Source of the DNA: Lachnospiraceae bacterium
Lineage (GTDB): Bacteria > Bacillota > Clostridia > Lachnospirales > Lachnospiraceae
DNA: 64,000 bases
Direction: 5' to 3'
Assembly: GCA_017441585.1 (NCBI GenBank)
Contig: JAFRWW010000043.1
Coordinates: forward strand, 28,962-92,961
Positions within the stretch are counted from its first letter, which is position 1; each line of letters begins with the position of its first letter. Shown in pieces: positions 8,779 to 16,281 of this stretch. The position numbers and the translations under genes were made by a program. The notes beneath the pieces are model-generated. The model was not told where the DNA came from. It did no database searches and worked only from the letters and a program-made list of their open reading frames with translations.

Positions 8779-10209
8779 TTATTTTGTGCCGTGCTTCTTA
8801 TCGGGATGGCTCTCGCCCTTGGTATAGAGCATCTCAAATGCACCGATCACATACTTTCTGGTCTCCATGGGTGCGATCACGCTGTCCACATAACCTCTCT
8901 TAGCTGCTGAAAGAGCGCTTCCGGAAAGCTCCTCATACTCCTTAGCCTTCTGGGAGATCACATCTGCGCCCTGGCCCTCATACATGATCTTTGCTGCCAG
9001 ATTGGAATCCATGACACCGATCTTGGCGCCTTCCCATGCGAAGGTGATGTCAGCGCCCAGAGCCTTTGAATTCATGGCAACAAACGCGCTGCCCCATGCC
9101 TTCTCGGTGATGACATTTACCTTAGGCACGGTAGCCTCGGCAAAAGCATACTCCAAAGATGCTGCGGCCTTAGCCATCTGCTTCTCTGAGCACTCACATG
9201 CACAGAAGCCATTTACATTGGTAATGGTGAGGATCGGTATGTCAAAGCTGTCGCAGAAACGTACGAAATCGGTAGCCTTGCGAACGCCCTTTAAAGTAAG
9301 GGATGAATCAAAGGTATCCTCCTTCTTTCCCTCGCTGTTATATACCACGCTGCGGTTTGCGATTGCGCCTACGGTGATGCCGTCAAGCTTGATGAGGGCT
9401 GTCACCATATCCCTGGCGTACTTATCCTTGAGTTCAAGATATGACCCCTTGTCTGCCAGGTTATACAGCATGATGGATGTATCCTCTGCCATATTTTTGA
9501 TATCGGGGATGATCCTGTTGAGATCGTCCGTGCAGTTTGCGTCTGCAATATCTGCATTATTTGAAGGCAACATGGAAACAAGGGCTCTCATCTTTGCGAT
9601 GATGGAAGCCTCATCTCCGGATCCGTCTACCATGTCGGATTCCTTTGCCTTAAATTCACAGGAGGCTGTATCCTTTTTAGCTTCATTATTACCGGGAATT
9701 GCATTAGGAGAATTTACATAGAGCTTTCCGTTCTCTTCCATGAAGACAAAATCGGAAAGTCCGCATGTAATGGCCATACCGCCGCCGCACTCGCCGAATA
9801 CGGCTGTAACCTGAGGTATAACACCTGATGCAAGAGCCATGTTCCTGTGGATGCTGCCCATGGACATAAGAGAGTCCATAGCCTCGCGGATCCTCACACC
9901 TGAAGAATCGATAAGGCCGATCACAGGTGCGCCCACTTTCATGGCCAGCTTATAGATATGACTGATCTTCTTGGCGTGCATTTCACCAATAGATCCGTTA
10001 AGCACCGATGCGTCCTGGCTGTAGATATAGACTGCCTTGCCGTCTATCACTCCGTAGCCCGTGATGACACCGTCTGAAGGTGTCTCGGCGCTGCCCTCGT
10101 TAAAATCGGTGATCCTGGCTGTTACCTCGCCTCCGATCTCAACGAAACTGTTCTCATCGAGCAGTGATGCTATGCGTCTGCCCGCTGAGCTTGAAGGATA
10201 ATTGCTCAT
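8779..10209 (-). CDS. Carboxyltransferase (MmdA/PccB/transcarboxylase 12S family)
   Basis: A 476-residue crotonase-fold carboxyltransferase. It shows the two halves of the family: an N-terminal half with GLIDSSGVRIREAMDSL and GECGGGMAI (oxyanion-hole glycines), and a C-terminal half with ITNVNGFCACECSE and KAWGSAFVAMNSK. The family includes methylmalonyl-CoA decarboxylase alpha, propionyl-CoA carboxylase beta and transcarboxylase 12S, and uses acyl-CoA and carboxybiotin. At 476 residues it is somewhat shorter than the usual ~510. First gene of the operon; a promoter with TATAAT lies about 50 nt upstream. With the OadA-like subunit in the same operon, it suggests a complex that could exchange carboxyl groups between a CoA ester and pyruvate or oxaloacetate. 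Confidence 0.9.
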   Translation of the reverse strand: MSNYPSSSAGRRIASLLDENSFVEIGGEVTARITDFNEGSAETPSDGVITGYGVIDGKAVYIYSQDASVLNGSIGEMHAKKISHIYKLAMKVGAPVIGLIDSSGVRIREAMDSLMSMGSIHRNMALASGVIPQVTAVFGECGGGMAITCGLSDFVFMEENGKLYVNSPNAIPGNNEAKKDTASCEFKAKESDMVDGSGDEASIIAKMRALVSMLPSNNADIADANCTDDLNRIIPDIKNMAEDTSIMLYNLADKGSYLELKDKYARDMVTALIKLDGITVGAIANRSVVYNSEGKKEDTFDSSLTLKGVRKATDFVRFCDSFDIPILTITNVNGFCACECSEKQMAKAAASLEYAFAEATVPKVNVITEKAWGSAFVAMNSKALGADITFAWEGAKIGVMDSNLAAKIMYEGQGADVISQKAKEYEELSGSALSAAKRGYVDSVIAPMETRKYVIGAFEMLYTKGESHPDKKHGTK

Positions 10210-10253
10210 ATTTCGCCTCCACTATAATATAAGTATGATTACAAAACAGAAGC

Positions 10254-10261
10254 ATTATAGC
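10254..10261 (-). promoter_or_regulatory. Extended -10 promoter element of the decarboxylase operon
   Basis: On the minus strand TGCTATAATGC gives an extended -10 (TATAAT at 10254-10259) about 45 nt upstream of the carboxyltransferase start. No good -35 hexamer is seen 17 nt upstream, consistent with an extended -10 promoter in an AT-rich region. Confidence 0.55.
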
Positions 10262-10368
10262 ATAAGACAAAAATTATTTCTACCTATAATTATTAAAATT
10301 TTAACATTCTTGATTTTATCTAATTTTGGTATGAAATTATCAGATTTTTTGGGCAAATATAAGAATGC

Positions 10369-10407
10369 CGGGGTACTGCCCTGACCAATATCGGATGACA
10401 GTCCCCG
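10369..10407 (-). terminator. Possible terminator after scpB
   Basis: CGGGG-TA-CTG (10369-10378) pairs with CAG-T-CCCCG (10399-10407), with a loop of about 20 nt, 32 nt after the scpB stop. In the minus direction it is followed by GCATTCTTATATTT, only a weak T-rich tract, so termination is uncertain. Confidence 0.45.
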
Positions 10408-10439
10408 TACAGAACTATGGAATTAAAGATATGGGTTGT

Positions 10440-11096
10440 TTATACTCTGACTTCTTCTATCTCTGCCTCTGCCTGAGCGCGGAAATCCTCGATTTCCACC
10501 GGTGATGCCACGGGAAGCTCGTCTATGGAGGATACGGCAAAGCTCTTAAGAAACTGCTCCGTGGTTCCAAATAGCAAAGGCTTACCGGGAACATCCAGAC
10601 GGCCCAGTTCCTTTATGAGGTCGTATTCCAGGAGCTTATTTATCTGATGTCCGCAGGATACGCCTCTGATGCTTTCTATCTCCACTCTGGTGACAGGCTG
10701 CTTATAGGCCACGATGGCCAGTGTCTCCAGAACAGTTTCGCTCAAAGTCGCACGTTTGGGTGCACCGAGGAGTTTTCTCATCACGGGATAGCAGGACTTC
10801 TTGGTACAAAGCTGGAGGGAGTTTTCCAGTCGCAGAAGTTCCAGGCCACAGCGCTTATTCTTATACCTGTTGGTCAGCGTATCGGCAGCCTTGGTGACTT
10901 CCTCCGGAGTCTTGTTCATGTAGCCGGCCAGGGCGTTTATGTCCATGGAGGCGCCTGTCGAGAACAACAATGCCTCAAGTGCCGCTACAGTCTCTTCTTC
11001 ATCGAGGTTTATTTCTTCCTCAACTTCAGTGAGTTCTTCTTCGATTTCCTCGTTTTCTTCAAGTTCATTATTTTTAATATCTTTTTCTTTACTCAT
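10440..11096 (-). CDS. scpB: Segregation and condensation protein B
   Basis: A 218-residue ScpB, the winged-helix kleisin-interacting subunit of the SMC-ScpAB condensin complex. Conserved blocks are ALEALLFSTGASMDINALA (first winged helix), LSETVLETLAIVAYKQPVTR and IESIRGVSCGHQINKLLE (second winged helix), then KPLLFGTTEQFLKSFAV. It has an unusually acidic N-terminal extension (about residues 1-35, mostly Glu/Asp), absent from many homologues. It starts 7 nt after scpA, as usual for this pair. Confidence 0.95.
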   Translation of the reverse strand: MSKEKDIKNNELEENEEIEEELTEVEEEINLDEEETVAALEALLFSTGASMDINALAGYMNKTPEEVTKAADTLTNRYKNKRCGLELLRLENSLQLCTKKSCYPVMRKLLGAPKRATLSETVLETLAIVAYKQPVTRVEIESIRGVSCGHQINKLLEYDLIKELGRLDVPGKPLLFGTTEQFLKSFAVSSIDELPVASPVEIEDFRAQAEAEIEEVRV

Positions 11097-11103
11097 TTTT
11101 CAC

Positions 11104-11901
11104 TCAATCTCCACCGTCTAATACAATCCCGTCCTCGGAGTACGGATCCAACGCCTCCTCATGAAGCTCGATCTCGATATCCCCGAACTGCTCCTCCTGA
11201 ACCGCGGTAAACCGTCCCGTCTTGATATATTCCAGCACCACCAGGAAGGTTACGATAAGTTCTGCCCGGCTCTCCTGTTTTTCCAGAAGCTGCCTGAAGG
11301 AAAACTTCTTATGCTCCATTGCATAGCTTCTGATATAGGAAACCCGCCTCGTCAGGTCCACTTCCTCCTTTTCGATGTTGCCGAACTTACTGCGGATAGG
11401 ATCCACCTTATCTGCCTGACGCTTAAGAAGTTCCTGGAAGATATCATTCAGTTTCTTCAGCGTGACATCGCCGACTAACTCTTCATAATTGACAGGTGCC
11501 TCATACTCCGCGATCTCCTTTGGAATAGTGGGTTTCTTGGTGATGTTCAGCCCATCGTTTTCCATCTGGCGGTCCTTAAGCTGAAGGGACATATACTTAT
11601 ACATCTTATACTCAAGGAGCTGGCGTACCATCTCAGCTCTGGGGTCGATCTCCTCACCCTCTTCGTCCACTTCCTTGGGCAAAAGCATGCGGCACTTGAT
11701 ATCCAGAAGTGTAGCCGCCATCACCAGGAACTCGCTCATGATGGAAAGGTCACGGCTTTTTGCTTCATCTATGTATTCCATATACTGATCAGTGATCATG
11801 GCTATGGGGATATCATAGATGTCCACTTTATTCTTTTCTATCAGATGAAGCAGCAGGTCCAGAGGACCTTCGAATGCTTCCAGTTTTACTTCTATCGCCA
11901 T
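11104..11901 (-). CDS. scpA: Segregation and condensation protein A
   Basis: A 265-residue kleisin of the SMC complex. The N-terminus EAFEGPLDLLLHLIEKNKVD and IPIAMITDQYMEYI are the strongly conserved ScpA start, which binds the SMC neck. The C-terminal winged helix (VTFLVVLEYIKTGRFTAVQ) closes the ring on the other SMC head. Length is normal for the family. Spacing is 38 nt from the metallophosphoesterase and 7 nt to scpB. The smc gene is not in the window. Confidence 0.96.
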   Translation of the reverse strand: MAIEVKLEAFEGPLDLLLHLIEKNKVDIYDIPIAMITDQYMEYIDEAKSRDLSIMSEFLVMAATLLDIKCRMLLPKEVDEEGEEIDPRAEMVRQLLEYKMYKYMSLQLKDRQMENDGLNITKKPTIPKEIAEYEAPVNYEELVGDVTLKKLNDIFQELLKRQADKVDPIRSKFGNIEKEEVDLTRRVSYIRSYAMEHKKFSFRQLLEKQESRAELIVTFLVVLEYIKTGRFTAVQEEQFGDIEIELHEEALDPYSEDGIVLDGGD

Positions 11902-11939
11902 ATTTTGATCAAATTCTTTACTGCATAAATTTTAAAATA

Positions 11940-12788
11940 TTACTCCGGAATAAGTTCCAGCTTTATAAGCTCCGCCGGATTAAACATCCTGACATGAACC
12001 GTGTGATTACCCAGTCCCGCACTCAGGACCATGGTAGTATTACCTTTTTTATAAATCCCTCTGTCATATATGGGAAACAGCTTAAACATGGGGGATATCA
12101 GTCCTTTGCGCCAGGGAGTGCCTATCATGCCGCCGTGTATGTGTCCTGCCAGCACCAGATCGGCGCCCCAGTCGGAATAAGCGTCAAGCTGGTCAGGATT
12201 ATGTCCCATCAGTATATTAAGATGGTCATCCGAGGGTTCACCCACGAGAGCCTTAATATGCGCAGCATCCGTTTTTCTTAAGATCACCTTTCTGAAATAA
12301 TCATATTCCAGATTTAGTCCGTAAAACCTGATGCCGTACTCATCAAAATCCCTGCACTCATTATCCAGGATCCCCAGCCTTTTAATGGGCTCATTGCGCT
12401 CCTTACTGTCACGCCGCAGGCGCTTATCCTCATGGTTCCCACAGCCGTATACAAAAGTATGTTTCTCACTGATCCTTGTGAGAAATTCAAAGGTCTTTGC
12501 ATCCCGGCCGTCGAAACAGGAGGCGGTTATCATATCGCCTGCGCTCACCACCAGGTCAGGCTTTATCTCATCTATGGCCTGCATCAGCCTTTCATTATCC
12601 TCACCGTAACAGTAGTCATGGAGATCCGCCAGAACGGCCATGGTCACCTTTTTCTTTAATTTAGGACACTTAAGCTCATAGCAGGTCACTTTAAAATGTG
12701 TATTCTCATATCTGATGACAAAGATGCAGACAAGGGCGAGCAATATGATGATACCTGTAATGATATAAACAAACAAAGGTGTAACCAT
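11940..12788 (-). CDS. Membrane-anchored metallophosphoesterase (YkuE/YaeI-like)
   Basis: A 282-residue protein. One N-terminal transmembrane helix (about 5-26) is followed by a calcineurin-like phosphoesterase domain. Metal-binding blocks are visible in order: ADLHDY (near 55), SAGDM (near 85), GNHED (near 118), MGHNPDQ (near 195) and LAGHIHGG (near 216). In this YkuE-like group the first block reads DLHD in place of the more usual D-x-H-x form. Substrates in the group are poorly defined (phospholipids or UDP-sugar lipids in some members). Its start is 2 nt from the stop of the small upstream gene, so the two are probably co-translated. Confidence 0.9.
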   Translation of the reverse strand: MVTPLFVYIITGIIILLALVCIFVIRYENTHFKVTCYELKCPKLKKKVTMAVLADLHDYCYGEDNERLMQAIDEIKPDLVVSAGDMITASCFDGRDAKTFEFLTRISEKHTFVYGCGNHEDKRLRRDSKERNEPIKRLGILDNECRDFDEYGIRFYGLNLEYDYFRKVILRKTDAAHIKALVGEPSDDHLNILMGHNPDQLDAYSDWGADLVLAGHIHGGMIGTPWRKGLISPMFKLFPIYDRGIYKKGNTTMVLSAGLGNHTVHVRMFNPAELIKLELIPE

Positions 12789-12790
12789 AT

Positions 12791-13261
12791 CTACGCCTCA
12801 CTGATTTCCCTGTAGTATGTCTTTACCAGCCCCTCCAGGAAATTCACCAGAACTTCATGCTTTTCCTTATATCCCGGGGGCATCATCACCATACCGTGGG
12901 CCTTAATGGTCTGATTGTCAAAATCGGCCTTAAGATCAAAACTGTGGCCCGTGGCTATCACAGAATTATTCTTGTTAAAACCATCCCACAGAAAGATTTC
13001 CTCGGACGCGATGAGTGCCTTAAGCTTATTCAGCATATTGAGCGGTATCAAAAAAGAACTGCCCACTTCTCTGCCATCCTCCATGGACACATTCTTGTAG
13101 GTCATGGAAGCGAACTCACCCTCCTCAGTGATCACAAAGACCTTCATACCCTCTCCCATACTGCCAAAGCTGTAGGAAAAATATCTGAGTATGCCGGATT
13201 TTTTAAACCTGTCGGTCTTTTTTGCATTTATATGATTTTTAATGTTATCGATAAAGATCAT
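12791..13261 (-). CDS. Small conserved-looking protein of unknown function
   Basis: A 156-residue protein I do not recognise. I start it at the ATG at 13261 (MIFIDNIKNHINAKKTDRF), because the same frame further upstream runs through the rpsU coding sequence and its terminator and is only a shadow. The protein is soluble-looking, with no signal or membrane segment; the middle resembles a small alpha/beta domain (VFVITEEGEFASMTYKNV; GSSFLIPLNMLNKLKALI) and a short basic segment lies near the N-terminus. It is directly upstream of the metallophosphoesterase (2 nt) and downstream of the rpsU terminator. The start has only a weak ribosome binding site. Confidence 0.7.
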   Translation of the reverse strand: MIFIDNIKNHINAKKTDRFKKSGILRYFSYSFGSMGEGMKVFVITEEGEFASMTYKNVSMEDGREVGSSFLIPLNMLNKLKALIASEEIFLWDGFNKNNSVIATGHSFDLKADFDNQTIKAHGMVMMPPGYKEKHEVLVNFLEGLVKTYYREISEA

Positions 13262-13278
13262 ATCTCTTATGAAACGAA

Positions 13279-13306
13279 ACGCCCTTGACAAAACTGCCAA
13301 GGGCGT
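13279..13306 (-). terminator. Terminator after rpsU
   Basis: ACGCCCTTG (13279-13287) pairs perfectly with CAAGGGCGT (13298-13306), giving a 9-bp stem with a 10-nt loop, followed in the minus direction by TTCGTTTC. It lies 7 nt after the rpsU stop and just before the start of the small downstream gene; partial read-through would feed the scpAB group. Confidence 0.8.
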
Positions 13307-13313
13307 ATGAACA

Positions 13314-13490
13314 TCAGTTGAATTTACGCTTGCGGGCGACTTCAGACTTTTTCTTACGACGCACGCTGGGCTTCTCATAGTGCTCTCTCTTACGGATCTC
13401 CTGCTGAATACCCGCCTTAGCACAATTTCTCTTAAATCTGCGCAGTGCGCTGTCAAGAGATTCGCCTTCTTTAACTATAACGTTTGACAT
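13314..13490 (-). CDS. rpsU: 30S ribosomal protein S21
   Basis: A 58-residue ribosomal protein. It begins [19 protein letters not shown], continues [20 protein letters not shown] with [17 protein letters not shown], and ends in KFN. This is the full-length bS21 sequence, a small basic helical protein of the 30S platform. The strong RBS GGGAGGGTAGG lies upstream. It is served by a consensus promoter at 13549-13577 and followed by its own hairpin terminator, so it is mainly a monocistronic unit. The gene is easily missed because longer overlapping reading frames cover it. Confidence 0.97.
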   Translation of the reverse strand: MSNVIVKEGESLDSALRRFKRNCAKAGIQQEIRKREHYEKPSVRRKKKSEVARKRKFN

Positions 13491-13548
13491 CTTTACCTAC
13501 CCTCCCTTCAAATGGGAATATAGTACGCGAAGCCGCATACAAGAAGAT

Positions 13549-13577
13549 ATTATACATATCTGTCTATTTTCTGTCAA
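13549..13577 (-). promoter_or_regulatory. Consensus sigma-70 promoter of rpsU
   Basis: On the minus strand a perfect TTGACA (13572-13577) and a perfect TATAAT (13549-13554) are separated by exactly 17 nt, about 60 nt upstream of the rpsU start. Such a full-consensus promoter fits a ribosomal protein gene. Confidence 0.9.
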
Positions 13578-13613
13578 GCATTTTTTGCCTATAAACGCTT
13601 TTTTGCATATGAT

Positions 13614-13661
13614 TTACTCAGCCGTCACGGTTCCAATGAAGTTATATTTACATTTCAATAC
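13614..13661 (-). pseudogene. Remnant of an MBG-like Ig domain C-terminus
   Basis: Read on the minus strand this stretch encodes VLKCKYNFIGTVTAE and a stop. It aligns with TLKGKGNFTGTMTAKIN at 16145-16228 and with the GKGNYSGTATAKW motif of the large protease. It has no start and overlaps the last codons of the SGNH-like gene in another frame. I read it as a decayed 3' end of a secreted repeat protein gene. Confidence 0.55.
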
Positions 13662-14692
13662 AGTTTATCTGATTTTCCACTCACATAATCATCGATTATC
13701 TGAGCGCTTACATCCCAGGACTCATACCCGGCGCTGCCCCGCCGGTCAGGTATATCATAGAGTGAAAGCAGTTCATCCGCCAGATACTCGGTGAATTTAC
13801 AGCTTCCCTCGTAATTCAAATGGGAATCATCACAGAAATCCTTTTCAAAATCAATCCCCATCATATCATAATCATAATTTGTACTGTTAAAATCTATCTC
13901 TTTCTCTTCTGCTATCTCCCTTATCCTGTTATATACCAGTTCATCATCATCGTTGGTAATATACGGAGTCACTATCAAAAAAAGGGTTATGTTTTTTTCC
14001 TTGGTATAATCTATGATCTTTGAAAGATATATCTCCGATTTCATAGTTATACCGCCACTGTTTTCCTCCTCCAGATCGGGTTCCTCCTGTACATCTACAC
14101 CCATGTAGGGAGTATAACCTTTAAAATTGGCCAGTCTTTCCATATGGAAGAGGGCATCCACATCCTCTATGGACAGATCCGAATATCTGCTGTGATAGGT
14201 GACAAATGACGGAAAATATCGCTCATAAAGCCCGGGTTCGGAGCTCGCTGAGAGCATCTCCAGCTTATTCATTGAAAACTTCATGCCGCTCAGATTATCA
14301 TTCAGCCAGTAATACTGATAGTCATCCTTAAACCTCGCAGGAGAATAAAGATCCAGTACCACCACCTTTGGATCCTGATATTTGCATATCTCCTTAAGGT
14401 AATAATAGGTCTCCCAAAGAGGCTGCTCAGCTGCACTGTAGTCATAGGCCGCTATTCCGTAATCCCTCCAGAGCATAGCCGTATTTATATCACAATGTAT
14501 GTGACTCGAACCAAGCATTACCACATCAATGGTATTTCGGGGCTGGTAATACATGGCTCGTGCCTGTATTATCCCATTGGAAGACTTTATACAAAAAAGC
14601 CGGTCCAGAGCATTCACCGACAGGACCAGAGCAAGCACAAAGACCAGCACCGCCAGATTTTTTTTTATTTTGACCGTAAATAATTTTTCCAT
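13655..14692 (-). CDS. SGNH-hydrolase-like partner of the MBOAT acyltransferase
   Basis: A 345-residue protein with one N-terminal membrane helix (about 10-28) and an extracytoplasmic SGNH-like domain. The Ser block is GSSHIHCDIN (near residue 61) and the catalytic Asp-x-x-His block is DDSHLNYEG (near 289). It resembles the DltD/AlgJ/AlgX-type partners that complete O-acyl transfer outside the membrane. It starts 3 nt after the MBOAT gene stop, so the two form a tight pair. The acyl acceptor is unknown: cell-wall polymer, exopolysaccharide or a surface protein glycan are all possible. The stop lies within a decayed Ig-domain remnant. Confidence 0.8.
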   Translation of the reverse strand: MEKLFTVKIKKNLAVLVFVLALVLSVNALDRLFCIKSSNGIIQARAMYYQPRNTIDVVMLGSSHIHCDINTAMLWRDYGIAAYDYSAAEQPLWETYYYLKEICKYQDPKVVVLDLYSPARFKDDYQYYWLNDNLSGMKFSMNKLEMLSASSEPGLYERYFPSFVTYHSRYSDLSIEDVDALFHMERLANFKGYTPYMGVDVQEEPDLEEENSGGITMKSEIYLSKIIDYTKEKNITLFLIVTPYITNDDDELVYNRIREIAEEKEIDFNSTNYDYDMMGIDFEKDFCDDSHLNYEGSCKFTEYLADELLSLYDIPDRRGSAGYESWDVSAQIIDDYVSGKSDKLY

Positions 14693-14695
14693 TTA

Positions 14696-16138
14696 TTAAA
14701 ACCGCATGTATATAAAATCGGAAGGGTCATACCCGGGACCGTATACTCCAAAGATGATCAGGATCATTATCATAAAATATATCAGGACCAGACGTTTCAC
14801 ATATGGAAGTGTGCCCATGAGCTGTGGAACACTCTTCTTCGCCTTATATGACAGAATGTCGGCAGCTATAACAAAGATGATACCGATAATGAAAACCCAC
14901 AGATCCCAACCGTTCAGTTTAAGCTGCGTAGCCAGTTCCAAAAAGCCGGTACCTTTGTCAAAATGAGTCAGACAGGCGCCCACATATGCCACTCCCGTAG
15001 CTGCATCCTTAACCCCGAAAAATATCCAAGCAAAGGATACGGCAAGAAAAGTCATAAGAGTCTTTAACGCATCGGGGATACGCTTATAAAATCCCCTGTT
15101 TTTTACCAGATCGTCAAGGATGGTAAAACAGCCGTGGAAAATACCCCATATGAGAAAGCCTCCGCCGCTGCCGTGCCATATACCGCAGACTATGAAAACT
15201 ATCAGGGTATTTATATACTTTCTTATCTTGCCCTTTCTGTTTCCCCCCAGGGGGATGTATATATAATCCCTGAGCCAACTGCTAAGAGTCATGTGCCAGC
15301 GCCTCCAGAATTCCCCAAATCCTTTGGAAAGGTAGGGCGCATTAAAATTCTGTGACAGTTCAAGATCAAAGAATTTCCCCACACCTATAGCCACTGCCGA
15401 ATACCCTGCAAAATCAAGATATATCTGAAGCGTGTACAAAAAGGAAGTCAGTATAAGACAGGAACTGCTGTATTTTACAGGTTCATTGAACACAGCCGAA
15501 ACAACAGGTCCTATCCTGTCTGCCAGCAGTGTCTTCATGAAAAATCCATACAGTATCCATGACACCGCCTTCGAGAATCTGGAAAGATCCCAGATCTTAA
15601 GTTTCTCAAGGGATGCTATCTTTGGTATGAAATCTCCGGCACGTCCTATGGGGCCACTGATTATCTTTGGGAAAAAAGCCATAAAAAGCGCGAAACTTAT
15701 GAAATCCTTTTCCGCACTTATCCTGCCTTTATGAATATCCGTCAGATACCCTATGGCCTGAAACATATAATACGAAAAACCTATGGACATAAAAAGCCAT
15801 TCAAGAGCATAATTCGCCGACGGGGCAGATTTCTGCCTTATCATCGCAGGGAATACTTTGAACACACTCATGGAGGCTACACTCAGGACCACAAAGACCG
15901 TTAATACCATACCTGACAAACGAGTACCGGATTTTTTGCGAAAGTATTCCATCAAAAGACCGGTCAGGTAAGTCAGGATCGTACAAAAGGCCAATGTGAT
16001 CGGTGCGACTTCGTTAAACTTACAGCAGAAAAGCATACTGCCCGCAAGCAGTATGACTTTTCTGATCCGGGGATGAACAAAATACACCAACAAAAGGATC
16101 GATATAAGGAATAATAATTCAAAAAAGGAAAAACTCAT
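14696..16138 (-). CDS. MBOAT family membrane-bound O-acyltransferase (AlgI/DltB-like)
   Basis: A 480-residue polytopic membrane protein with about ten hydrophobic segments. It shows the MBOAT signatures: RRWHMTLSSWLRDYIYIPLG near residues 270-290, and the active-site His in GIWHGSGGGFLIWG near 320. NFNAPYLSKGFGEFW precedes the first. Family members pass acyl groups across the membrane onto extracellular polymers (alginate acetylation, D-alanylation of teichoic acids, cellulose or peptidoglycan acetylation). Its downstream SGNH-like partner supports this role. The MBOAT-SGNH pair is bounded on both sides by related Ig-domain remnants. Confidence 0.92.
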   Translation of the reverse strand: MSFSFFELLFLISILLLVYFVHPRIRKVILLAGSMLFCCKFNEVAPITLAFCTILTYLTGLLMEYFRKKSGTRLSGMVLTVFVVLSVASMSVFKVFPAMIRQKSAPSANYALEWLFMSIGFSYYMFQAIGYLTDIHKGRISAEKDFISFALFMAFFPKIISGPIGRAGDFIPKIASLEKLKIWDLSRFSKAVSWILYGFFMKTLLADRIGPVVSAVFNEPVKYSSSCLILTSFLYTLQIYLDFAGYSAVAIGVGKFFDLELSQNFNAPYLSKGFGEFWRRWHMTLSSWLRDYIYIPLGGNRKGKIRKYINTLIVFIVCGIWHGSGGGFLIWGIFHGCFTILDDLVKNRGFYKRIPDALKTLMTFLAVSFAWIFFGVKDAATGVAYVGACLTHFDKGTGFLELATQLKLNGWDLWVFIIGIIFVIAADILSYKAKKSVPQLMGTLPYVKRLVLIYFMIMILIIFGVYGPGYDPSDFIYMRF

Positions 16139-16144
16139 AAATTA

Positions 16145-16228
16145 TCAATTAATCTTTGCCGTCATGGTTCCGGTGAAGTTCCCCTTACCCTTGAGCGTAA
16201 AGGTTTGGTCAGCATTGACCGTCACATA
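16145..16228 (-). pseudogene. Remnant of an MBG-like Ig domain C-terminus (second copy)
   Basis: On the minus strand 27 codons and a stop read YVTVNADQTFTLKGKGN then FTGTMTAKIN. This is the end of the repeat type found in the protease (VTVTGKGNYKD, VTGKGNYSGTATAKW) and at the C-terminus of the GH5 enzyme (VTVMGKGNYTG). It has no start codon or upstream reading frame, and lies in the 143-nt gap between CotH-like and MBOAT genes. Confidence 0.65.
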
Positions 16229-16281
16229 TCACAATTTTTTAACTGCGAAAAAAAACATTATAAATATAATTTACGATAAGA

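Noticed and set aside
13262..13456. N-terminal extension of the small gene at 12791-13261
   Set aside because: The extension runs through rpsU and its terminator in another frame; the ATG at 13261 is the plausible start.
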